Source: Candidatus Parcubacteria bacterium | GTDB taxonomy: Bacteria > Patescibacteriota > Patescibacteriia > Patescibacteriales > UBA12075 | Length of the DNA: 21,280 bases | Assembly: GCA_023139655.1 (NCBI GenBank) | Contig: JAGLNE010000075.1 | Span: 1 to 21,280 of the forward strand | Direction: 5' to 3' | Program-made: the position numbers and the translations under genes | Notes under the pieces: model-generated | What the model was told of the DNA's origin: nothing | The model's database searches: none | The model's input: the letters and a program-made list of their open reading frames with translations, nothing else | In this document: one piece after another, positions 12,636 to 18,081 of the stretch | Numbering within the stretch: the stretch's first letter is position 1 | How the letters are laid out: each line of letters starts with the position of its first letter

Positions 12636-13418
12636 ATGACAAATACGGTACATGTTTTTGCAAAAAATTATTTAAGAAATTTGCATTCAGAAATATACAA
12701 GCTAGATACCAATCAATCTGTTGATAATTTTATTAAATTTTTTTCTAAAGATGAGATTTTTACAATTGGAATTATTTGCAAAAGCAATGATGAAATACAA
12801 AAATATATTAACGAAGCTAAAGAATTACTTAGATTTGGTAAAAAAATAATTTTTGGAAATTTAGACAAGCTTGCGCAGGAATGGAATGAAATAATATATC
12901 TAATCAAACAAAAAAAATCTTTGGAAAATTATTTTTACCAAATAATTAAAGCTAGTATTTTTGCTAGAAAATTTAAAAACGAAAAAATTGGAACAAAAAA
13001 TTACAATATAGATGAATCATTTCATTTTTATAGACTACGAAATACAGAAGAAATAATTTTAATAACAAACAACAGCTTATTATTAAAAACTGAGGTGCAA
13101 AGAAGAAGATATATTAATAAATATATCGATTATATAAACAATCTAACATCAACAAAAAATAAAAGAAAAACTATTCCTAAAAAAATTAAAGATGATTTAT
13201 GGATTTTATATTTTGGTGAAGAAAGGGCACAAGGAGATTGTTATGTTTGTAAAACAAAAATACATATTTCAAAATTTGAAGCAGGACATGTCACTTCAGA
13301 CTCTGAGGGAGGTCAACCAACAATTGAAAATCTAAGACCAGTTTGTAGTCATTGCAATAAATCAATTAAAGAAGAAAATCTTTATTCTTACAAACGAAGA
13401 CATTATCCTAATAATTAG
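12636..13418 (+). CDS. HNH nuclease with unknown N-terminal domain
   Basis: About 260 residues from ATG 12636 (a GTG at 12606 would overlap the upstream gene). The C-terminal 50 residues form an HNH domain: CYVCKTKI, then GHVTSDSEGGQPTIENLRPVCSHCNKSI, with two CxxC zinc pairs and the NLRPVC..CN core. The catalytic His is in AGHV. The N-terminal 190 residues are Lys/Ile-rich and unrecognised. The gene pairs with the membrane protein at 12157; the pair is flanked by the same left-end and right-end repeats as the restriction operon. This suggests a defence or mobile-element role, which is inference. The stop codon lies in a TAGGAGT motif. Confidence 0.75.
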   Translation: MTNTVHVFAKNYLRNLHSEIYKLDTNQSVDNFIKFFSKDEIFTIGIICKSNDEIQKYINEAKELLRFGKKIIFGNLDKLAQEWNEIIYLIKQKKSLENYFYQIIKASIFARKFKNEKIGTKNYNIDESFHFYRLRNTEEIILITNNSLLLKTEVQRRRYINKYIDYINNLTSTKNKRKTIPKKIKDDLWILYFGEERAQGDCYVCKTKIHISKFEAGHVTSDSEGGQPTIENLRPVCSHCNKSIKEENLYSYKRRHYPNN

Positions 13419-13464
13419 GAGTTTTAGACAAAGGGCATTCACCCCTTTAATCTCCCTTTATCTT
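13411..13464 (+). repeat. Right-end repeat RE, copy 2
   Basis: ATAATTAGGAGTTTT, then GGGCATTCACCCCTTTAAT and CCCTTTATC, closely matching 11019-11070 and again overlapping the stop codon of the preceding gene. CACCCCTTTAAT is partly complementary to AAAAGGGGAAAT of the left-end repeat at 12070-12139. Confidence 0.75.
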
Positions 13465-13480
13465 TTACTTAAAAAAATAT

Positions 13481-14323
13481 ATGACCAAACAATTTACAGT
13501 CACTAAAATAGCAATATTTCAAAAAAAAGAAATCCGCAAAACTATTTATCAAAATGAATGGTGGTTTTCAATTATAGATGTCATCGAAGTCTTAACTGGC
13601 ACGGAAAGATCAAGAAAGTATTGGAATGATCTCAAGAAAAAACTTATAAAAGAAGGTTTTTTTGAAGTGTCCGAAAAAATCGGACAGTTGAAATTAAAAG
13701 CTCCTGACGGTAAAATGAGAGAAACAGATTGTGCTAATACCGAAACAATTTTTCGCATTATTCAAGCTATACCATCCCCAAAAGCCGAACCATTTAAACG
13801 CTGGTTAGCTCGTGTTGGCTATGAGCGTATCAAGGAAATAGAGGATCCGGAACTCGCCACAAAAAGAACTAGAGCAATTTATAAAGCAAAAGGTTATTCA
13901 AACGCATGGGTAGAAAAAAGAATGCGTGGTATTGAAATCCGCGAAACTTTAACAGATGAGTGGAAAAAACGAGACGTCAAGGAAGACAAAGAATATGCGA
14001 TTTTAACCGCTGAAATTTCAAAAGCAACTTTTGGAATGACGCCAAGTGAGTATCAAAAATTCAAAGGATTAAAAAAGGAGAATTTACGAGACCACATGAA
14101 TGACTTGGAGTTAATTTTCACCATGCTTGGTGAAGCCTCAACGACCAAAATTGCCCAGAATAAAAACGCTCGCGGTTTTAAGAAAAATAAACTTGCCGCT
14201 AAGGAAGGTGGGGATGTAGCTGGAAAAGCGCGAAAAGAGCTGGAGAAAAAAAGTAACGAGAAAGTATCAACGAAAAAAAATTATTTACAAGAACCAGAAA
14301 ATAAAAAAAGATTAAATAAATAG
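13481..14323 (+). CDS. Bro-N / DinD-like protein
   Basis: A 280-residue protein of the BRO-N antirepressor/DinD type. The N-terminal Bro-N domain covers about 8-115 (KIAIFQKKEIRKTIYQNEWWFSIIDVIEVLTGTERSRKYWNDLKKKL ... ETIFRIIQAIPSPKAEPFKRWLARVGYERI). The C-terminal region includes the family hallmark GLKKENLRDHMNDLELIFTMLGEASTTKIA and AAKEGGDVAGKARKELEKKS. E. coli DinD is a DNA-damage-inducible protein that can inhibit RecA; related proteins are phage antirepressors. It follows the HNH gene by 62 bases and lies just before an attC-like right arm at 14381. It appears intact. Whether it belongs to the HNH unit or is its own cassette is unclear because no matching R'' was found. Confidence 0.85.
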   Translation: MTKQFTVTKIAIFQKKEIRKTIYQNEWWFSIIDVIEVLTGTERSRKYWNDLKKKLIKEGFFEVSEKIGQLKLKAPDGKMRETDCANTETIFRIIQAIPSPKAEPFKRWLARVGYERIKEIEDPELATKRTRAIYKAKGYSNAWVEKRMRGIEIRETLTDEWKKRDVKEDKEYAILTAEISKATFGMTPSEYQKFKGLKKENLRDHMNDLELIFTMLGEASTTKIAQNKNARGFKKNKLAAKEGGDVAGKARKELEKKSNEKVSTKKNYLQEPENKKRLNK

Positions 14324-14380
14324 GAGTTTTCTCTTTCGCTACGCTTCAGAGAAATAATAATAAGGAGAATAAATTTCTTC

Positions 14381-14495
14381 CACCCAAATTGCGCTGACGA
14401 TAATTTTTGTTTAGTGATATAATGAATGTAAGAATATAATCAACATTTAATTCATAAAAAACGGCGCAACTTCGCATCATGCGGAAACGTTATGC
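14381..14495 (+). repeat. attC-like right arm only
   Basis: Conserved CACCCAAATT (14381-14390), an AATTGCGC/GGCGCAA stem, then ACTTCGCATCATGCGG and R' GTTATGC (14489-14495). No left arm complementary to CGCATCATGCGG lies upstream, so the site is incomplete; CGCAT-C-ATGCG can instead pair with itself. Probably a remnant of deletion or recombination. Confidence 0.5.
14395..14423 (+). promoter_or_regulatory. Candidate promoter inside attC-like arm
   Basis: Extended -10 TGATATAAT (TATAAT at 14418-14423, TG at 14415) with a weak -35 TGACGA (14395-14400) at 17-base spacing. It reads toward the second NUDIX gene and would also transcribe the 69-bp hairpin. Prediction only. Confidence 0.4.
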
Positions 14496-14557
14496 AAAAT
14501 ACGCTTGCTACCTCTCCGCTGTCGCTACGAGGCACCGCGCATTTTGCATAATATGTG
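14489..14557 (+). repeat. 69-bp hairpin repeat, copy 2
   Basis: Identical to 11289-11357, again beginning at the R' box GTTATGC after an attC-like arm and ending at ATATGTG. The NUDIX cassette begins directly after it: the cassette inverted repeat starts with ATGTGA at 14553. Confidence 0.85.
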
Positions 14558-15060
14558 AAATCAGAATTTTTTGACTATAATCAATGACTAAAGCAACTTT
14601 TACAATTGGTGTGTTCGCTGCCATATTCGACGATGAAAACCGTATTTTATTTTGTCATCGTACTGATTACGATTTGTGGAATCTTCCCGGCGGCGCCTTA
14701 GAAAAAAAGGAAGCTCCTTGGGTTGGCGTCATTCGTGAAGTTAAAGAGGAGACTGGCTTAGATGTAGAAGTGATGGACTTAACTCATATCTCGAACAATC
14801 CGATAAAAGACGATATTGTATTTTTGTTCATTTGTAAAATCATCGGAGGTAAAATAACTTTAAACGACGAAGCTGACAAAATAAAATACTTTGCTTTTGG
14901 TGAAATACCACGTAATACCGTACCAAAACATGTTTTGAGGTTAAAAGACATTTTGGAAAAACCACATAAATTAATAACGAAAACACTCACTGGTAAATCA
15001 GGTATAGAATTAATCAAGGAAGGCAAACTTTAAAACGAAAAAATTCTGACATCACATAAC
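14553..15060 (+). repeat. Inverted repeat bounding second NUDIX cassette
   Basis: TCAGAATTTTTT (14561-14572) is the exact reverse complement of 15038-15049, and ATGTGA (14553-14558) pairs with TCACAT (15052-15057) ahead of R'' ACATAAC. The cassette boundary on the left therefore lies at the end of the 69-bp hairpin, not at the GTTATGC upstream of it. Confidence 0.75.
14584..15033 (+). CDS. NUDIX hydrolase (cassette gene)
   Basis: A 149-residue NUDIX protein. N-terminal strand TFTIGVFAAIFDDENRILFCHRTDYDLWNLPGG; Nudix box GGALEKKEAPWVGVIREVKEETGLDV fits GX5EX7REUXEEXGU. The WNLPGG segment and length resemble the MutT/ADP-ribose pyrophosphatase-like group; substrate is unknown. The 23 C-terminal residues (KLITKTLTGKSGIELIKEGKL) extend past the fold. 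It is unrelated at close range to the NUDIX gene at 5487, so the array carries two separately acquired NUDIX cassettes. It lies between the 69-bp hairpin and attC-like site 4. Confidence 0.93.
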   Translation: MTKATFTIGVFAAIFDDENRILFCHRTDYDLWNLPGGALEKKEAPWVGVIREVKEETGLDVEVMDLTHISNNPIKDDIVFLFICKIIGGKITLNDEADKIKYFAFGEIPRNTVPKHVLRLKDILEKPHKLITKTLTGKSGIELIKEGKL

Positions 15061-15199
15061 AACGCGATAAGCGGCTCCAGAAAAGTATCTTTATTAATAA
15101 TAATTAGGAGTATACTTTTCTTTCGACCCAAATTTTTGAAATAAATATTATTTTTAATAAGGGATTTCAAAAACTTCGCTTCATCGGTAAATGTTATAT
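15054..15199 (+). repeat. Complete attC-like site 4
   Basis: R'' ACATAAC (15054-15060), L'' CGATAAGCGG (15065-15074), first hairpin AGAAAAGTAT/ATACTTTTCT with a loop that holds ATTAGGAGT, conserved CGACCCAAAT box, second hairpin TTTTTGAAAT/ATTTCAAAAA, then ACTTCGCTTCATCGG (15174-15187), where CGCTTcATCG complements L'' with an extrahelical C, and R' GTTATAT (15193-15199). Confidence 0.78.
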
Positions 15200-15203
15200 G
15201 ACA

Positions 15204-16815
15204 TATTTTGGTGGCAATTTGACTTTAAAAATGAAAAAACTTTTATTTCCCTTTATATTTTATAATTTTGCTTCACTATCGTTACACAAAATGGGGGCGA
15301 AAAATTTTTAAATATTGATACAATCATAATTACTATGGCAAAACTAATCTCAACAAATCCAGCAGATAACTATGCAATTCTTGGAGAAACAGAAATATCT
15401 ACAGAACAAAAAATCAAAGAAAAGGTAAAGTCTGCACATGCTTCTCAAAAAGACTGGAATACTATTGGCTTACCAAAAAGAATTAAGCTTTTAAAATCAC
15501 TCATTCCTTTATTTACTACCCAAAAAGAAAAATTAGCACTCCTAGCTTCCAGAGAAATGGGTATGCCTTATTCTGAGGCAGTTGATGATCTAAATTCTGG
15601 AATAGAATATTTTACTTGGTACTTAGAGAATGCAGAAAAATATCTAAAACCTGAAGTTACTTTTGAAGACAAGAATGAAATCCATAAGGTTTTTTACGAA
15701 CCAAAAGGAGTTGTCGCAGTAATTGTTCCGTGGAATTTTCCATTTTCAAATTTTATCTGGCAAGTTGGTCAAAATCTCATTGTTGGAAATACAGTTGTCT
15801 TCAAACATTCAGAAGAAACGCCCTTATTTGGTAAAGAGATAGAAAAAATATTTACCAATTCAAAAGTTCCATCAGGAGTTTTCAATGAAGTTTACGGAGA
15901 TGGAAAAGTTGGCGATATGCTTGTTCATCAAGAAATTGATATGATTTGTTTTACTGGAAGCTCGAAAGCCGGAAAACAACTGTATAAAATAGGTGCTGAA
16001 AAATTTATTCCAGTTTTAATGGAACTCGGGGGGTCTGCTCCAGGAATTGTTTTTGAAGACGCTGATGTTGATAAAGTAGTTGAAAGCATCTACTTTAATA
16101 AATTTTTGAATTGTGGACAAGTTTGCGACGGGTTGAAAAGATTAATCGTTCATGAAAGTAAATTTGAAAAAATAGTTAATAAACTAAAAAAGATAGTTAA
16201 AGCCAAAAAAGTAGGTATTGCCGAAAATAAAGATACAGAAATTGGTCCACTCGTGGCAAAACGCCAACTAGAACTTCTACAAGAACAAGTGGAAGACGCC
16301 GTTTCAAAAGGAGCAGAAATTATCACAGGGGGAAAAACTCCCGAAGGTTTGAAAGGTGCTTTTTATGAACCCACGCTTATTGTTAATGTAAATCGTGATA
16401 TGAGGCTTTGGCAAGAAGAAGTTTTTGGTCCAGTTTTACCTATCATTCCTTTCAAAACCTACGACAAAGCAATAGAGTTGGCTAACGACACAAGATATGG
16501 TCTCGGAAGTTATATTTTCACTGAGGATAAACAAAAATTTGAAAGAGCTTCTTCCGAAATAAACACTGGTATGGTGAGCCATAATAATGTTATCTACCTA
16601 AAACCTTGTAATCCATTTGGAGGAAATAAAGATTCTGGATTGGGAAGAGAACACGGGAAATATGGATTTTATGAACTTTGCCAGATTAAAATTGTAGCAA
16701 TGGAAAAATAGGAGTCGCTATCGTGGCAATTTTTTTCGCCCCTAATAATGTGTTCGCTATCGCTCACGGGAAATAAAAATTTTTAGAATAATATGGATAA
16801 ATTGCCACCAAAATA
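15204..16815 (+). repeat. Nested inverted repeats bounding ALDH cassette
   Basis: TATTTTGGTGGCAATTT (15204-15220) is the exact reverse complement of 16799-16815. Inside it, TTATTTCC (15243-15250) pairs with GGAAATAA (about 16769-16777), and GGGGCGAAAAA (15294-15304) pairs exactly with 16732-16742. The three nested arms suggest a long hairpin with the aldehyde dehydrogenase gene in its loop. The 15205-15334 stretch holds no other credible gene. Confidence 0.8.
15335..16711 (+). CDS. Aldehyde dehydrogenase (succinate-semialdehyde type)
   Basis: A 458-residue NAD(P)-dependent aldehyde dehydrogenase, close to the usual length. Visible elements: VPWNFPFSNFIWQ, K157 in KHSEETP, the coenzyme-binding FTGSSKAGKQL, general base E230 in MELGGSAPGIVFEDAD, catalytic C264 in FLNCGQVCDGLKRLIV, EEVFGPVLPIIPF, and the C-terminal NPFGGNKDSGLGREHGKYG. 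Sequence style is nearest to succinate-semialdehyde or similar acyl-semialdehyde dehydrogenases; substrate is not determined. As a 1.4-kb metabolic gene it is large cargo for a cassette. It is bounded by nested inverted repeats and lies between attC-like sites 4 and 5. The stop codon again reads TAGGAGT. Confidence 0.92.
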   Translation: MAKLISTNPADNYAILGETEISTEQKIKEKVKSAHASQKDWNTIGLPKRIKLLKSLIPLFTTQKEKLALLASREMGMPYSEAVDDLNSGIEYFTWYLENAEKYLKPEVTFEDKNEIHKVFYEPKGVVAVIVPWNFPFSNFIWQVGQNLIVGNTVVFKHSEETPLFGKEIEKIFTNSKVPSGVFNEVYGDGKVGDMLVHQEIDMICFTGSSKAGKQLYKIGAEKFIPVLMELGGSAPGIVFEDADVDKVVESIYFNKFLNCGQVCDGLKRLIVHESKFEKIVNKLKKIVKAKKVGIAENKDTEIGPLVAKRQLELLQEQVEDAVSKGAEIITGGKTPEGLKGAFYEPTLIVNVNRDMRLWQEEVFGPVLPIIPFKTYDKAIELANDTRYGLGSYIFTEDKQKFERASSEINTGMVSHNNVIYLKPCNPFGGNKDSGLGREHGKYGFYELCQIKIVAMEK

Positions 16816-16862
16816 CGCTAAAGCCCCGCTGCGCTCTCACTCCACTGCGTTACGTTCGGGTC

Positions 16863-16960
16863 ATACAACAAGGGATATACGGTTCGCCGCTCAGCCCGCG
16901 GCTCACCCAAATTCTTGCTCCTTTTAGTCGCAAGAACTTCGTATACACTCAATGTTAGGC
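16863..16960 (+). repeat. Complete attC-like site 5 (array end)
   Basis: R'' ATACAAC (16863-16869), L'' GATATACGG (16874-16882), hairpin GCCGC/GCGGC, conserved CACCCAAATT box, hairpin TTCTTGC/GCAAGAA, then ACTTCGTATACAC (CGTATACAC at 16940-16948), R' GTTAGGC (16954-16960). The right arm is nearly identical to that at 5964-5987. No further attC-like site is seen to its right. The rest of 16712-17053 is AT-rich with no gene visible. Confidence 0.75.
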
Positions 16961-17053
16961 GAAATAAATTTATTTTTTGTTCTTTAATTTCAGATAAAAC
17001 AGTGAGGACAAAAAATAACTTATTAATAAACTTTAATTATTAATATAACAACT

Positions 17054-17329
17054 ATGGAAACTAAGAAGTATAAAAGATGTCAAAGTTGCGGGATGCCCTT
17101 TAACAAAGACCCTAAAGGAGGTGGAACAAACTCAGATGGCTCAAAAAACAATATGTATTGCAGTTATTGTTTTGAAAATGGCGAATTCTTACAACCAAAT
17201 ATAACTCTGGTGGAAATGGAATCATTAATAAGAGAAAAAATGAAAGAAATGGGTATGCCCGGCTTTATAGCGAAATTGCTTACTATGGGAACAGCAAAAC
17301 TTGAACGGTGGAAAAATCTTCCCTCTTAA
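17054..17329 (+). CDS. Zinc-ribbon protein (putative zinc ribbon 2 type)
   Basis: A 91-residue protein with CQSCGMPFNKDPKGGGTNSDGSKNNMYCSYCFENGEF, i.e. CxxC...CxxC with the GMP and GTNSDGSKN signature of the small putative zinc-ribbon family, then a helical tail. Members of this family are of unknown function and often occur next to GNAT or GyrI-like genes. It directly follows attC-like site 5 by about 90 bases, so it may be the last cassette gene, but no R'' or inverted repeat follows it. It could equally be the first flanking chromosomal gene. Confidence 0.85.
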   Translation: METKKYKRCQSCGMPFNKDPKGGGTNSDGSKNNMYCSYCFENGEFLQPNITLVEMESLIREKMKEMGMPGFIAKLLTMGTAKLERWKNLPS

Positions 17330-17338
17330 GCTAATATT

Positions 17339-17347
17339 TGCTATAAT
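17339..17347 (+). promoter_or_regulatory. Candidate extended -10 promoter
   Basis: TGCTATAAT (TATAAT at 17342-17347) lies 10 bases before the lipoprotein ATG. A start about 6-7 bases downstream would give an almost leaderless mRNA. No -35 box is clear. Confidence 0.4.
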
Positions 17348-17357
17348 TATAGTACCT

Positions 17358-17672
17358 ATGAAAACAGCTAATATTGGTATAATTTTAGTAGTACTACTAA
17401 TCGGCCTTTGTGGTTGTTTTGGTTTTGGCGAAAAACGGGCTTGCCGTAAAGCTTGCACAGCGATTGAACCGCTGGAAACAAATCTGGAAATTACTAAAGC
17501 TGATCTGGAAAAAGGCATGTATTTTGGCAACCTTATCCAAAAACGGCAAGGTACACCAAACAACTGGATCCATGCCAGCGAAGGCCAACATAACTCAGCC
17601 TGGCTAAGTAAAGAAAAATCTAAAGGCAGACGCTGTGACTGTACCAACACATATGGTGATAACAAACAATAA
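17358..17672 (+). CDS. Small predicted lipoprotein, function unknown
   Basis: Not recognised. 104 residues with a type II signal peptide: MKTANIGIILVVLLIGLCGC, where LCGC or IGLC can serve as lipobox. The mature part contains further Cys (RACRKACTAIEPLE, RRCDCTNTYGDNKQ), which suggests disulfides or metal binding outside the membrane. The start is chosen so that the signal peptide is at the N-terminus. The 3' end abuts the CsaA-like gene (1 base gap), so the two may be co-transcribed from the extended -10 promoter at 17339. Confidence 0.6.
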   Translation: MKTANIGIILVVLLIGLCGCFGFGEKRACRKACTAIEPLETNLEITKADLEKGMYFGNLIQKRQGTPNNWIHASEGQHNSAWLSKEKSKGRRCDCTNTYGDNKQ

Positions 17673-17673
17673 T

Positions 17674-18012
17674 ATGCAAAAAATAACTTGGAAAGATTTT
17701 GAAAAAATTGAAATTCGCGTTGGCACAATCGTTAATGTTAAAGATTTCCCCAAAGCTAAAATGCCGGCTTATAAACTGTTGATTAACTTTGGTGATAACA
17801 TTGGCATTAAACACTCCAGCGCGCAAATCACAGACCTTTATCAAAAAGAAGATTTAATCGGTAAACAAGTGATTTGCGTTATGAACTTCCCTTCCAAACA
17901 AATCGCGGACTTTGATTCCGAAGTCCTGACAACCGGCTTTGCCAAGGAAAATGGTGAGGTGATCTTAGCTGTTTCGGACGTAGAGGTGCCAAACGGATTA
18001 AGGCTGAAATAA
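17674..18012 (+). CDS. CsaA-like tRNA-binding domain protein
   Basis: A 112-residue OB-fold tRNA-binding domain protein (EMAPII/Arc1p type), matching CsaA in length and pattern: ITWKDFEKIEIRVGTIVNVKDFPKAKMPAYKLLINFG, IGIKHSSAQITDLYQKEDLIGKQVICVMNFPSKQIADFDSEVLTTGF, ILAVSDVEVPNGLRL. CsaA binds peptides and possibly tRNA and is described as a secretion-linked chaperone in Bacillus. The in-frame upstream extension overlaps the lipoprotein gene, so the start is set at MQKITW. No Shine-Dalgarno is visible. The gene converges on thrS across a shared terminator. Confidence 0.88.
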   Translation: MQKITWKDFEKIEIRVGTIVNVKDFPKAKMPAYKLLINFGDNIGIKHSSAQITDLYQKEDLIGKQVICVMNFPSKQIADFDSEVLTTGFAKENGEVILAVSDVEVPNGLRLK

Positions 18013-18040
18013 CAACTTACCGCGGATTTTACGCGGATAA

Positions 18041-18070
18041 AAAAGGAGCTTAAATCAAGCTCCTGTTTTT
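18041..18070. terminator. Bidirectional intrinsic terminator
   Basis: GGAGCTT-AAATC-AAGCTCC forms a 7-base-pair stem. It is followed by TGTTTTT on the plus strand and preceded by AAAAAA (a T-run on the minus strand), so it can end both the CsaA-like transcript and the convergent thrS transcript. Confidence 0.85.
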
Positions 18071-18081
18071 ATTACTAAATT

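Noticed and set aside
11289..14557. CRISPR array
   Set aside because: The 69-bp repeat occurs only twice, 3.2 kb apart, with genes between and no cas genes. Not a CRISPR.
15230..15310. Short frame of 26 codons (MKKLLFPFIFYNF...) before the aldehyde dehydrogenase
   Set aside because: It lies within the nested inverted-repeat flank, has no ribosome site and ends in the arm GGGGCGAAAAATTTTT. Probably chance.
17225..17844. Several minus-strand frames opposite the zinc-ribbon, lipoprotein and CsaA-like genes
   Set aside because: They are antisense shadows of recognisable plus-strand genes, with Cys/Phe-rich, domain-free products.
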